A stretch of DNA of 34,919 nucleotides from Zoogloea sp. (lineage in GTDB: Bacteria > Pseudomonadota > Gammaproteobacteria > Burkholderiales > Rhodocyclaceae), in assembly GCF_030157465.1 (NCBI RefSeq), contig NZ_JAOAUU010000154.1, forward strand, positions 1 to 34,919. The letters are read 5' to 3'. Under the pieces are notes generated by a model, which saw only the letters and a program-made list of their open reading frames with translations, was not told where the DNA came from and searched no databases. This document shows positions 9,294-18,529 of this stretch, in pieces (within the stretch, counting starts at the first letter, position 1; each line of letters opens with the position of its first letter). The position numbers were made by a program, and so were the translations under genes.

Positions 9294-9325
9294 CAACCGC
9301 GCACCGGCTTCCCGGTGTGCGGTTG
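9294..9325 (+). terminator. Terminator-like hairpin after catechol 2,3-dioxygenase
   Basis: CAACCGCGCACCGG and its complement (one mismatch) enclose a CTTC loop, followed by a T-containing but interrupted stretch. It separates xylE from the downstream dehydrogenase, so genes after it may rely on read-through or on a promoter in the AT-rich 9340-9400 segment. Confidence 0.55.
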
Positions 9326-9525
9326 TCGTGTTTGTGGATACGTTAAAAAAATATCGAGATTTGTTATAAATTTCGGTAATTTGCGATATGCTCCTGGGTG
9401 TGGTTTCTACCACGCTCGCAGGCAGAAACAGGCCTTCCAGAGACGGTGTTCATCCGATTCCAAGTGCAGCACACTGGCGTGCGCCGGCTGAGCGGGTTCG
9501 CGACACCATAACAAGAGAGTACGAC
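9326..9525 (+). promoter_or_regulatory. AT-rich spacer with a possible promoter for the lower meta genes
   Basis: These 200 bases carry no supported gene. From about 9338 to 9395 they are strikingly AT-rich against the GC-rich genes around them and contain loose sigma-70-like boxes such as TTGTTA. No GG-N10-GC sigma-54 site was found here. A separate promoter is possible; no box is clear enough to place exactly. Confidence 0.3.
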
Positions 9526-10986
9526 ATGAAAGACATCCTGAATTTCATCAACGGCGAATACGTATCCAACGTAAGCGGCAAAACGTACGAGAAGCGCAAC
9601 CCGGTGGATAACTCGCTGATCGGCATGGTTCACGAAGCCGGCAAGCCGGAAGTCGATGCCGCCGTGGCCGCCGCCAAGGCAGCGCTTAAAGGCCCCTGGG
9701 GCAAGCTGTCGGTGGTTGAACGCTGCAACATGCTCGACGCCGTCGTTAATGAAATCAACCGCCGCTTCGACGATTTCCTCCAGGCCGAAATCGCCGACAC
9801 CGGCAAGCCGGCCCACCTCGCCTCGCACATCGACATCCCCCGCGGCGCGGCCAACTTCAAGATCTTCACCGACACGATCAAGAACGTCTCGACCGAATCG
9901 TTCGAGATGCGCACCCCCGACGGCAAAACCGCCCGCAGCTACGGCGTGCGCACCCCGCGCGGCGTGATCGCCATCGTCTGTCCGTGGAACCTGCCGCTGC
10001 TACTGATGACCTGGAAGTGCGGCCCGGCCCTCGCCTGCGGCAACACCGTGGTCGTCAAGCCCTCCGAAGCCACCCCGAGCACCGCCACGCTGCTGGGCGA
10101 AGTGATGAACAAGGTCGGCGTCCCGAATGGCGTCTATAACGTTGTGAACGGTTTCGGCGTGGATTCCGCCGGCGCCTTCCTGACCGCCCACCCGGACGTC
10201 AACGGCATCACCTTCACCGGCGAAACCAAGACCGGCACCGCCATCATGAAGGCCGGCGCCGATGGCATCCGCCCGGTGTCGCTGGAACTCGGCGGCAAGA
10301 ACGCCGCCCTCGTCTTCGCCGACTGCGACTTCGACAACGCCGTCGCCACCATTACCCGCTCCTGCTTCGAAAACGCCGGCCAGGTTTGCCTCGGCACCGA
10401 GCGCGTTTACGTGCAGCGCCCGATCTTCGACAAGTTCGTTGCCGCGCTGAAGGAAAAGGCCGAGCAGATGAAGCCCGGCAAGCCCTTCGACCACGACACC
10501 AAGATCGGTCCCCTGGTCAGCAAGATTCACCAGAAAAAAGTGCTGGGCATGTACGCCAAGGCAAAGGAAGAAGGCGCCAACATCGTCTTCGGCGGCGGCA
10601 TCCCCGACATGCCGGACGAACTGAAGGACGGCTGCTGGGTTCAGCCCACCATCTGGACCGGCCTGCCCGAAACCGCCACCGTCGTTACCGAAGAAATCTT
10701 CGGACCCTGCTGCCACATCCAGCCCTTCGACACCGAAGAGGAAGTCGTGGCCATGGCGAACAACAACCGCTACGGTCTGGCCACCGCGATCTTCACCCAG
10801 GACATCAGCCGCGCCAGCCGCCTGGCCACCGAGATCGAAGTCGGCCTGTGCTGGATCAACAGCTGGTTCCTGCGCGACCTGCGCACCCCGTTCGGCGGCT
10901 CCAAGCAGTCCGGCATCGGTCGTGAAGGCGGTGTGCACTCGCTGGAGTTCTACACCGAACTCCGCAACGTGATGATCAAGTACTGA
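9526..10986 (+). CDS. xylG: 2-Hydroxymuconic semialdehyde dehydrogenase
   Basis: NAD+-dependent aldehyde dehydrogenase that converts 2-hydroxymuconic semialdehyde to 4-oxalocrotonate (enol form), the oxidative branch used for catechol and 4-methylcatechol. Seen: catalytic cysteine C288 in ENAGQVCLGTERV and general-base glutamate E254 in LELGGKNA. ATG 9526 gives 486 residues, exactly the usual length of XylG/DmpC. The frame is open upstream to 9388, but that part does not resemble the family. The hydrolase gene follows ten bases later. Confidence 0.93.
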   Translation: MKDILNFINGEYVSNVSGKTYEKRNPVDNSLIGMVHEAGKPEVDAAVAAAKAALKGPWGKLSVVERCNMLDAVVNEINRRFDDFLQAEIADTGKPAHLASHIDIPRGAANFKIFTDTIKNVSTESFEMRTPDGKTARSYGVRTPRGVIAIVCPWNLPLLLMTWKCGPALACGNTVVVKPSEATPSTATLLGEVMNKVGVPNGVYNVVNGFGVDSAGAFLTAHPDVNGITFTGETKTGTAIMKAGADGIRPVSLELGGKNAALVFADCDFDNAVATITRSCFENAGQVCLGTERVYVQRPIFDKFVAALKEKAEQMKPGKPFDHDTKIGPLVSKIHQKKVLGMYAKAKEEGANIVFGGGIPDMPDELKDGCWVQPTIWTGLPETATVVTEEIFGPCCHIQPFDTEEEVVAMANNNRYGLATAIFTQDISRASRLATEIEVGLCWINSWFLRDLRTPFGGSKQSGIGREGGVHSLEFYTELRNVMIKY

Positions 10987-10996
10987 GATTCCGGGC

Positions 10997-11842
10997 ATGA
11001 GCCAGAATCCTGAAATCGGCAAGAGCGTTCGCACCGGCAGCTTCAATACCAATGTCCACGATGCGGGCAGCGGTAGCGGCGTGCCTGCCCTGCTGATCCA
11101 CGGCTCGGGCCCGGGCGTCAGCGCCTGGGCCAACTGGCGCCTGGTCATTCCGGCGCTGGCCAGGGATCGCCGCGTGATCGCACCCGACATGGTCGGCTTC
11201 GGCTACACCGATCGTCCCGAAGGCATCCAGTACAACATGGATACCTGGGTCCGGCAGGCGCTGGACCTGATGGACGCCCTCGGCCTGGAGCAGGTCGACC
11301 TCGTCGGCAACTCCTTCGGCGGCGCGCTTGCGCTGGCCCTGACGATCCGCGCCCCCAAGCGGGTGCGCCGTCTGGTGCTGATGGGCTCGGTCGGCGTACC
11401 CTTCCCGATCACGCAGGGGCTCGACGCCGTCTGGGGCTACCAGCCGTCGCTCGATAACATGCGCAGCATCATGGATTATTTCGCCTGGGATCGCGCCCTG
11501 GTCAATGACGAACTGGCCAAGCTCCGCTACGAGGCCAGCATTCGCCCGGGCTTTCAGGAATCGTTCTCGGCCATGTTCCCCGCTCCGCGTCAGCGCTGGG
11601 TGGATGCGATGCAAAGCAGCGAAGCCGACATCCGCGCCCTGCCCCACGAGACGCTCATCGTGCACGGCCGCGAAGACAAGGTGATCCCGCTGGCCACCTC
11701 GTTGACCCTGGCCGAGTGGATCCAGAACGCACAGCTGCACGTGTTCGGCCATTGCGGCCACTGGACCCAGATCGAACACAACGCCCGCTTCAATCGGCTG
11801 GTAGGCGATTTCTTCGCCGAAGCCGATCAACAATCAGCTTAA
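10997..11842 (+). CDS. xylF: 2-Hydroxymuconic semialdehyde hydrolase
   Basis: Alpha/beta-hydrolase that splits the ring-fission product into 2-hydroxypenta-2,4-dienoate and formate (or acetate from 3-methylcatechol products). Seen: nucleophile motif GNSFGG with S106, an acid segment HGREDKVIP and a C-terminal histidine in GHCGHWTQIEH. The oxyanion motif HGSGPGVSAW near residues 35-44 is typical of the XylF/DmpD/TodF group. The 281 residues match. With xylG present, both branches below the semialdehyde are encoded. Confidence 0.93.
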   Translation: MSQNPEIGKSVRTGSFNTNVHDAGSGSGVPALLIHGSGPGVSAWANWRLVIPALARDRRVIAPDMVGFGYTDRPEGIQYNMDTWVRQALDLMDALGLEQVDLVGNSFGGALALALTIRAPKRVRRLVLMGSVGVPFPITQGLDAVWGYQPSLDNMRSIMDYFAWDRALVNDELAKLRYEASIRPGFQESFSAMFPAPRQRWVDAMQSSEADIRALPHETLIVHGREDKVIPLATSLTLAEWIQNAQLHVFGHCGHWTQIEHNARFNRLVGDFFAEADQQSA

Positions 11843-11858
11843 CCATTCGAGGTTTTCC

Positions 11859-12641
11859 ATGGATAAATCCAAGATCGAACACTACGGCGACGAGCTTTAC
11901 AACGCGCTGATCACCCGCACTGCCGTCGCTCCGCTGACCGACCGCGAAGCCGACATCACCATCGAGGACGCCTACCAGATCCAGCAGCGCATGATCCAGC
12001 GTCGCCTCGACGCCGGCGAAACCATCATCGGCAAGAAGATCGGCGTGACCAGCAAGGTCGTCATGGACATGCTCAAGGTCAACCAGCCGGACTTCGGCAT
12101 GATGACCTCCGGCATGGTCTTCAACGAAGGCGAATCCATCGACACCAGCACCATGATCGCCCCGCGCGCCGAAGCCGAAGTGGCCTTCGTGCTCAAGAGC
12201 GACCTGATGGGCCCGGGCGTTACCGCTGCCGACGTGCTGCGCGCCACAGATTTCGTGGTGCCCTGCTTCGAGATCGTCGACTCCCGCATCCAGGACTGGA
12301 AGATCAAGATCCAGGACACCGTCGCCGACAACGCCTCCTGCGGCGTGCTGGTGCTTGGCGGCCGCCGCAAGAGCCCGGCCGACATCGACCTGGCGCTGGC
12401 CGGCATGGTTCTCGAAAAGAACGGCGAAATCATCAGCACCTCCACCGGCGCCGCTGTTCAGGGCTCCCCGGTCAACGCCGTGGCCTGGCTTGCCAACACG
12501 CTGGGCAACCTGGGCATCGGCCTCAAGGCCGGCGAAGTGATCCTGTCCGGTTCGCAATCCCCGCTGGTTCCGGTCAAGGCCGGCGACAGCCTCGTTTGCA
12601 CCGTTGGTGGCCTGGGTGGCACCTCCGTCCGCTTCATCTGA
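11859..12641 (+). CDS. xylJ: 2-Oxopent-4-enoate (2-hydroxypentadienoate) hydratase
   Basis: Metal-dependent hydratase that adds water to 2-hydroxypenta-2,4-dienoate to give 4-hydroxy-2-oxovalerate. It belongs to the fumarylacetoacetase-related hydratase/decarboxylase family; metal-ligand glutamates are seen in APRAEAEVAF (E105, E107). Its 260 residues match XylJ/DmpE. It is paralogous to the next gene, with which it forms a complex in the TOL system. It starts 16 bases after xylF. The usual next step, an aldolase, is not encoded in this window. Confidence 0.9.
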   Translation: MDKSKIEHYGDELYNALITRTAVAPLTDREADITIEDAYQIQQRMIQRRLDAGETIIGKKIGVTSKVVMDMLKVNQPDFGMMTSGMVFNEGESIDTSTMIAPRAEAEVAFVLKSDLMGPGVTAADVLRATDFVVPCFEIVDSRIQDWKIKIQDTVADNASCGVLVLGGRRKSPADIDLALAGMVLEKNGEIISTSTGAAVQGSPVNAVAWLANTLGNLGIGLKAGEVILSGSQSPLVPVKAGDSLVCTVGGLGGTSVRFI

Positions 12642-12660
12642 TTATAGAAAGAGATAACTC

Positions 12661-13449
12661 ATGAACCTCGATAACGCCACCATCCTCAAGCTCGCCGAGC
12701 ACCTCGAAAACGCCGAACTCCAGGCCCACGACGTCACCAAGATCACCAATGACTACCCGGACATGGACTGGGACGACGCCTACGCCATCCAGGACGAGAT
12801 CCGTCGTCGCAAGATCGCCCGCGGCAACAAGATCGCCGGCCTCAAGTGCGGCCTCACCTCCTTTGCCAAGATGAAGCAGATGGGCGTCGAAGTGCCCGTG
12901 TTCGGCTTCATCGCCGACTACATGGCCCGTCCGGACGGCGGCGACATCAAGCACGCCGAGATGATCCACCCGAAGGTCGAAGCAGAGATCTGCATCGTCA
13001 CCAAGGCTCCGCTGAAGGGCCCCGGCTGCCACGTCGCCGCCGTCATGGCTGCCACCGACTTCGTGCTGCCGGCCGTTGAAGTGATCGACTCCCGCTACCG
13101 CGACTTCAAGTTCGACCTGAAGAGCGTGATCGCCGACAACACCTCCTCCTCCCGCTTCGTCATCGGCGGCAACATGCGCAAGCTCGACGAACTCGACCTG
13201 CGCACGCTGGGCGTGGTCCTCGAGATCAACGGCGAAATCCGCTCGATGGCTGCCGGCGCTGCCGTGCTGGGCAACCCGCTGGCCGCCGTTGCCATGCTGG
13301 CCAACCACCTGGGCGCCCGCGGCCAGGAAATCCCGGCCGGCACCTTCATCATGACCGGCGGCGTGACCGAAGCCATCACGGTCAATCCGGGCGACAACGT
13401 CAATGTCCGCTTCCAGGACCTGGGCTCCGTCTCGATGCGTTTCGTCTAA
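12661..13449 (+). CDS. xylI: 4-Oxalocrotonate decarboxylase
   Basis: Mg2+-dependent decarboxylase that turns 2-oxo-3-hexenedioate into 2-hydroxypenta-2,4-dienoate in the oxidative branch. Same fold as the hydratase, with the ligand pair in HPKVEAEI (E107, E109). Its 262 residues match XylI/DmpH. It starts 19 bases after the hydratase, consistent with the known hydratase-decarboxylase complex. The 4-oxalocrotonate tautomerase that normally supplies its substrate was not found nearby. Confidence 0.9.
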   Translation: MNLDNATILKLAEHLENAELQAHDVTKITNDYPDMDWDDAYAIQDEIRRRKIARGNKIAGLKCGLTSFAKMKQMGVEVPVFGFIADYMARPDGGDIKHAEMIHPKVEAEICIVTKAPLKGPGCHVAAVMAATDFVLPAVEVIDSRYRDFKFDLKSVIADNTSSSRFVIGGNMRKLDELDLRTLGVVLEINGEIRSMAAGAAVLGNPLAAVAMLANHLGARGQEIPAGTFIMTGGVTEAITVNPGDNVNVRFQDLGSVSMRFV

Positions 13450-13489
13450 AGCCAGAAGCGCCACTGACCCGACGCCGGCCAGCCGCTTG

Positions 13490-13520
13490 CCCGGCCCTGT
13501 CTCGACGAGGCAGGGCCGGG
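13490..13520 (+). terminator. Terminator-like hairpin after the decarboxylase gene
   Basis: Perfect 10-base arms CCCGGCCCTG and CAGGGCCGGG surround a loop that can itself pair partly (CTCG with CGAG). No T-run follows. The rest of the 249-base gap to the next gene shows no gene. This hairpin may end the meta operon, or separate it from the large oxidoreductase. Confidence 0.5.
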
Positions 13521-13698
13521 GCCGCGCCGGAACGGGGAAAGTGGTGCTCGGGCGCCAGGCGCAGCCGGCTCCGGCCGCGCCTGGCTGCAGTAACCCGATC
13601 CTGAATCCAGTCGGTTTTATCGTGGCGACAGCCAGGCAAGCCAGGCGCTGCCCCAAAAAACCAAGGACTGGGGGCGGAGACAACAAGAGGACAATTTC

Positions 13699-16600
13699 AT
13701 GTCATCAAAGCAAAACCTCACCACCGTGTTCAACAAAGAGTCTGGAGAAATCCACCTCGGCGGCATTGACGCGCTGGTTCGGCTGACCCTCGACCAGGTT
13801 CGCACCGACGAACGTCGCGGCCTCAAGACCGGCATGTTCGTTTCCGGCTACCGCGGGTCCCCCGTCGGCATGCTCGACGCGGCCCTGATCAAGCAGCAAA
13901 AGCTTCTCCTCGAACACAACATCAAGTTCGTCGACGGCCTGAACGAAGACCTCGCCGCCACCGCCGTCTGGGGCACCCAGATGATGCACACCGTCGGCAA
14001 GCAGAAGTTCGACGGCGTCACCGGCATGTGGTACGGCAAGGCACCGGGCGTTGACCGCTCCGGCGACGCCCTCAAGCACGCCAACTACACCGGCATCGGC
14101 AAGAACGGCGGCGTGCTCGCCGTCGTCGGCGACGACCCGAGCTGCAAGAGCTCCTCCCTCGCCAGCCAGTCCGAGCCGATGCTGTTCCACGTCGGCATGC
14201 CCTCGCTGTACCCGGGCAACGTCCAGGAAATTCTCGACCTCGGCCTGCACGGCTACAACATGTCCCGTCTGTCGGGCCTGTGGGTCGGCATGAAGATCGT
14301 CACCAACGTGGCTGACGGCACCGGCACCGCCAACATCGATCCGTCGCGCCTGAATTTCGTCACGCCCGACCTGATGTTCGACGGCCAGAAGTTCACGCCG
14401 AACATGAACCTCGGCATGAACGTGCGCGTCGAAGCGCTGGAGATGGAGCAATCGCTCTACACCCGCCGCCTCGAAGTGGCCAAGCGCTACGCCCGCGAGA
14501 ACAAGCTCAACAACGTCGTGTTCCCGAACCCGAACGCGTGGCTGGGCATCATGACCGCCGGCAAGACCTACAACGATCTGCAGCAGGCCTTCCTCGAGAT
14601 GGGCCTCGACGCCGACGCTCTGCGCCACTACGGCATCCGCATCCTCAAGATGGGCATGCTGTTCCCGATGGAACCGACCATCGTGCGCGAGTTCGCCGAA
14701 GGCCTCGAAGAAATCTTCGTCATCGAAGAAAAGCGTCCCTTCCTCGAAATGTTCGCCAAGCAGGTGCTCTACGGCCGCGCCAACGCGCCGCGCATCGTCG
14801 GCAAGTTCGACGAGGAAGAAAAAGAGCTGCTGCCCCACTACGGCGAGTTCGAATCGGACATCATCGTGCGCGCGCTGCTCAAGCGCCTCGGTCGCAAGAC
14901 GCGCATCGAGTCCGCCGAAAACTGGCTCAAGCGCCTCGACGAGATCCACGCCCGCACCAAGCTGCCGACCTCCGCGCGTACCGCCTGGTATTGCTCCGGC
15001 TGCCCGCACAACAGCTCCACCGTGGCGCCCGAAGGCAGCATCGTGTCGGCCGGTATCGGCTGCCACACGATGGCCATGTGGATGGGCCGCAACGTGGTGA
15101 TGGGTACCCACATGGGTGCCGAAGGTGCCCAGTGGATCGGCATGGCGCCCTTCACCAACACCAATCACATCTTCCAGAACATGGGCGATGGCACCTACGC
15201 CCACTCCGGCAGCCTGGCAATCCGCTACGCCGCCTCGACCGACGTCAACATCACCTTCAAGCTGCTGCGCAACTCGCACACCTCGATGACCGGCGGCCAG
15301 GCGATCCAGGGCGCACACCCGGTGGCAGCGATGGTCTCCGACCTGCTCGCCAACGGCGTGCGCAAGGTGATCGTCACCACCGACGACCTGTCGATGTACT
15401 CGGGCGTTTCCCTGCCCGGCCACACCGAAGTGTGGCACCGCGACCGCCTCGACGAAGCCCAGCGCGAACTGGCCGACACTCCGGGAACCACCGTGCTGCT
15501 GCACGACCAGGAATGTGCCGCCGAACTGCGCCGTGCGCGTAGCCGCGGCAAGGCCGAAGAGCCGGTCGAAGTCACCGTCATCAACGAGCGCGTCTGCGAA
15601 GGCTGCGGCGACTGCGGCGAGAAATCCAACTGCATGAGCGTGGAGCCGGTGCAAACCGAGTTCGGTCGCAAGACCCGCATCCACCAGAGCTCCTGCAACA
15701 AGGACTTCTCCTGCGTGAAGGGCTTCTGCCCCTCCTTCCTCACCATCACCCCGAACGCGGCCCCGGCCACCGACGGCAAGAAAAAGAAGAAGGGTCGCAT
15801 CCCGGCACTCGAGCGCGAACTGCCCGTTCCGGTCAACAAGATCGACGACACCATCGGCGTCGGCATCCACGTGATGGGTATCGGCGGCACCGGCTCGGTG
15901 ACCGTGGTGGCCACCCTGGCCAACGCGGCGCGCCTCGAAGGCAAGCACGTCATCGGCCTCGACCAGACCGGCCTGGCCCAAAAGGGCGGCGCGGTGATCT
16001 CGGACATCAAGATCACCCACGTACCGTTCCAGGGTTCCAACAAGATCTCCGACGGCCGTGCCGACCTGTACCTGGGCTTCGACATCCTCAACGCGACGGA
16101 CCCGAAGAACCTGGACAAGTGCGGTGCCAACCGCACCATCGCCGTCGTGTCGACCACCCAGACGCCGACCGGCCAGATGGTGTCCAAGCGCACCAACCAG
16201 TTCCCGGCCATCAATGGCCTGACCGCCGGCATCGACCGCGTCACCCGCAAGGAAGACAACGTCTTCCTGGACGGCCAGGCACTGGCCGAGGGCCTGTTCG
16301 GCGACGCCATGGCGACCAACAACTTCATGGTCGGTGTGGCCTTCCAGGCCGGCACCATCCCGCTGAAGGCCGAGTCCATCGAGCAGGCAATCAAGAACTC
16401 CGGCGTGGCCGTCGACATGAGCCTGGCGGCCTTCCGCTGGGGCCGCATGGCCGTGGTCGATCTCGCTTTCGTTGAAGCCGAGATCGCCAAGCACAAGGCA
16501 GCCGGCAGCGTCGTCACCCTGAAGCAGGCTCCGCAGCTTTCCGCTGCCGCCCGCGCCATCGCCGATTCCGTCGGTGCCCAGGGTGAAGTCAAGCGCCTCG

Positions 16601-17238
16601 TCGAAGTCCGCGTGCCCGAGCTGATCGCCTTCCAGGACGAAGCCTACGCCCAGCGTTACGCCAACGTGATCAAACGCGTCGTCGCCGCCGAGCACCGCGT
16701 CCTGCCGGGCTCCCAGCTCTCGGAGGCAGCAGCCCGCTACCTCTACAAGCTGATGGCCTACAAGGACGAGTACGAAGTGGCCCGCCTGCACACCGACCCG
16801 GCCTTCCTGGCCGAGCTGGACGCGCAGTTCCCCCACGGCTACGAAGTGAAGTACAACCTCGCACCGCCGCTCGTTTCCGAACGTGACCCGAAAACCGGCC
16901 ACCTCCAGAAGAAACAGTACGGCGCCTGGATGTTCAAGGCCTTCCAGCGCATCGCCAGGTTCAAGAACCTGCGCGGTGGCGCCCTGGACATCTTCGGCAA
17001 AACCGAAGAGCGTCGCCAGGAACGCGAAGCCGTCGAGGACTACATCAAGCTGCTCGACGAGATCCTCGCCAAGCTGACCACGTCCAACCATGCCGCCGCC
17101 GTGGCGCTGGCCAGCGTGCCCGACGAAATCCGTGGCTACGGCCACGTGAAGGAGAAGAGCGTTGCTGACGCGAAGAAACTGCAGGAAGCACGCCTGCAAG
17201 CCTTCCGTAACCCGCAAGCAGCAAAAATGACGGCCTAA
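13699..17238 (+). CDS. Fused indolepyruvate:ferredoxin oxidoreductase-like 2-oxoacid oxidoreductase
   Basis: A single 1179-residue chain combining the alpha and gamma modules of a 2-oxoacid:ferredoxin oxidoreductase, which oxidatively decarboxylates a 2-oxo acid to an acyl-CoA while reducing ferredoxin. Seen: an N-terminal module with GYRGSPVGMLD (about 50-60), a thiamine-diphosphate region with GDGTYAHSG (about 496), a cysteine-rich iron-sulfur segment CEGCGDCGEKSNC (from about 633) plus further cysteines near 667-678, a gamma-type nucleotide fold GIGGTGS (about 728) and a long C-terminal extension. GAGGAC precedes ATG 13699. The family favours aryl pyruvates (indole- or phenylpyruvate). Its place behind the meta genes, with no aldolase gene, is unusual, and the real substrate is unknown. 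Confidence 0.85.
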   Translation: MSSKQNLTTVFNKESGEIHLGGIDALVRLTLDQVRTDERRGLKTGMFVSGYRGSPVGMLDAALIKQQKLLLEHNIKFVDGLNEDLAATAVWGTQMMHTVGKQKFDGVTGMWYGKAPGVDRSGDALKHANYTGIGKNGGVLAVVGDDPSCKSSSLASQSEPMLFHVGMPSLYPGNVQEILDLGLHGYNMSRLSGLWVGMKIVTNVADGTGTANIDPSRLNFVTPDLMFDGQKFTPNMNLGMNVRVEALEMEQSLYTRRLEVAKRYARENKLNNVVFPNPNAWLGIMTAGKTYNDLQQAFLEMGLDADALRHYGIRILKMGMLFPMEPTIVREFAEGLEEIFVIEEKRPFLEMFAKQVLYGRANAPRIVGKFDEEEKELLPHYGEFESDIIVRALLKRLGRKTRIESAENWLKRLDEIHARTKLPTSARTAWYCSGCPHNSSTVAPEGSIVSAGIGCHTMAMWMGRNVVMGTHMGAEGAQWIGMAPFTNTNHIFQNMGDGTYAHSGSLAIRYAASTDVNITFKLLRNSHTSMTGGQAIQGAHPVAAMVSDLLANGVRKVIVTTDDLSMYSGVSLPGHTEVWHRDRLDEAQRELADTPGTTVLLHDQECAAELRRARSRGKAEEPVEVTVINERVCEGCGDCGEKSNCMSVEPVQTEFGRKTRIHQSSCNKDFSCVKGFCPSFLTITPNAAPATDGKKKKKGRIPALERELPVPVNKIDDTIGVGIHVMGIGGTGSVTVVATLANAARLEGKHVIGLDQTGLAQKGGAVISDIKITHVPFQGSNKISDGRADLYLGFDILNATDPKNLDKCGANRTIAVVSTTQTPTGQMVSKRTNQFPAINGLTAGIDRVTRKEDNVFLDGQALAEGLFGDAMATNNFMVGVAFQAGTIPLKAESIEQAIKNSGVAVDMSLAAFRWGRMAVVDLAFVEAEIAKHKAAGSVVTLKQAPQLSAAARAIADSVGAQGEVKRLVEVRVPELIAFQDEAYAQRYANVIKRVVAAEHRVLPGSQLSEAAARYLYKLMAYKDEYEVARLHTDPAFLAELDAQFPHGYEVKYNLAPPLVSERDPKTGHLQKKQYGAWMFKAFQRIARFKNLRGGALDIFGKTEERRQEREAVEDYIKLLDEILAKLTTSNHAAAVALASVPDEIRGYGHVKEKSVADAKKLQEARLQAFRNPQAAKMTA

Positions 17239-17259
17239 GCCAGCACCAGGCCGACACGC

Positions 17260-17295
17260 CGCGGGCCCTGCACCGGAAACGGTTCAGGGCCCGCG
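17260..17295 (+). terminator. Strong terminator-like hairpin after the 2-oxoacid oxidoreductase
   Basis: Perfect 11-base arms CGCGGGCCCTG and CAGGGCCCGCG, with an inner ACCG/CGGT stem closed by a GAAA loop. The following TTGCGTT is only weakly T-rich. It is the best end-of-transcript signal for the preceding gene block. Confidence 0.6.
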
Positions 17296-17405
17296 TTGCG
17301 TTGACGGGCACGCTTCCGACGCACGCCGGCAAGGCAGGCACCCGCCGGACTTTTACCTCGTTTCACCGTAAACTCGCCGCACCTCGTCGTCCCCGAACAA
17401 ACCCC

Positions 17406-18500
17406 ATGACACAACCTCAAGGGTGGCACCGGCTCAAAGCCCTGCTGCTTTCCGAGCTGGCCGAACTCGTCAGGATCAACCCCAGCGACCGGCCCTGGCA
17501 GATGCCGTTCGCCGCGGCACTGGCAACCGGCCTGCCGCTCCTGGTGGGGGCGTATTTCGACCACATGGAATACGGCCTGATCTCGTCCCTGGGCGGGCTG
17601 ACCTTCCTGTACCTGCCCAACACACCGCTTTACCACCGCATGGTGTCGCTGATGGCCTGCGGGTTCGGCATGGCCGCCTGCTATGCGCTCGGCGTGATCA
17701 GTCACTTCTTTCCACCGGCAATGATGCTGGCGCTGAGCTTCACGGCCATTCTGGTCTCGATGGTGTGCCGGTTTTACAACCTGGGGCCGCCGGGCAGCCT
17801 GTTCTTCATCATGGCCGCATCGATCGGCGCGTACTCCCCCGGCGAGGTACTGGATGTGCCGCTCAAGGTGGGGCTGCTGACCATGGGCAGCCTGCTGGCC
17901 TGCCTCATCGCATTTTTCTACAGCGTGTACATCCTGCGGCAGCGGCCTCCCGGCCCGGTGCTGCCGCTGCCACGCCCGACCTTCGATTTCGTGGTTTTCG
18001 ACTCGGTGGTGATCGGCCTCTTCGTGGGCGCTTCGCTGGCCCTGGCCCAGGTGCTGCAGCTGGAAAAAGCCTACTGGGTTCCGGTGAGCTGCCTCGCCGT
18101 GATGCAGGGCATGTCCCTGCGTGCCGCCTGGACCAAGCAACTGCACCGCGTGGCGGGCACCGGAATCGGCCTTCTGGTTTCCCTGGGCCTGCTGATGCTG
18201 CCGCTCAACAACTGGAGCATCTCGGCGGTCATGATCGTGCTGGCCTTCGTGATCGAAACCGCCGTGGTGCGGCACTACGGCTTTGCCGCGATCTTCATCA
18301 CGCCCATGACCATCCTGCTGGCCGAAGCCTCCACGCTGGGGCATGGATCCTCAACCGCGCTGATCGAGGCACGCTTTTACGATACCGTCCTTGGCTGCCT
18401 GGTCGGCTTTGCCGGCGCGGCCTGCCTGCATAGCCCGCGTTTTCGCGAGGTGGCGGGCAGCCAGCTGCGGCGGCTGATCCCGTCACGTGCCGGACGCTGA
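17406..18500 (+). CDS. FUSC-family (fusaric acid resistance-like) inner-membrane protein
   Basis: Integral membrane protein with two blocks of hydrophobic segments (about 30-180 and 200-345), the arrangement of FUSC/aromatic acid exporter-type proteins such as the AaeB and YccS families, though at 364 residues it lacks their large cytoplasmic part. ATG 17406 (MTQPQGWHRL) is preferred over an open frame reaching back to 17301, whose extra residues are basic and unlike a membrane protein. In this neighbourhood it could export aromatic acids or relieve their stress; that is inference. It may be co-transcribed with the next gene 29 bases downstream. Confidence 0.7.
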   Translation: MTQPQGWHRLKALLLSELAELVRINPSDRPWQMPFAAALATGLPLLVGAYFDHMEYGLISSLGGLTFLYLPNTPLYHRMVSLMACGFGMAACYALGVISHFFPPAMMLALSFTAILVSMVCRFYNLGPPGSLFFIMAASIGAYSPGEVLDVPLKVGLLTMGSLLACLIAFFYSVYILRQRPPGPVLPLPRPTFDFVVFDSVVIGLFVGASLALAQVLQLEKAYWVPVSCLAVMQGMSLRAAWTKQLHRVAGTGIGLLVSLGLLMLPLNNWSISAVMIVLAFVIETAVVRHYGFAAIFITPMTILLAEASTLGHGSSTALIEARFYDTVLGCLVGFAGAACLHSPRFREVAGSQLRRLIPSRAGR

Positions 18501-18529
18501 GCCACACACAGCCCCACACGGAGCCAACG

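Noticed and set aside
9388..9525. N-terminal extension of the semialdehyde dehydrogenase
   Set aside because: ATG 9526 gives the exact family length; the upstream codons overlap an AT-rich spacer and lack homology.
13450..13698. Missing 4-oxalocrotonate tautomerase (about 63 residues, N-terminal proline)
   Set aside because: No frame starting with Met-Pro and resembling the tautomerase was found in this gap or near the meta genes.
13705..17217. A very long open frame antisense to the 2-oxoacid oxidoreductase, and similar ones opposite 20358-22805, 25686-28166 and 28149-30119
   Set aside because: They mirror well-identified genes in GC-rich DNA, have biased low-complexity composition and no recognisable domains or ribosome sites.
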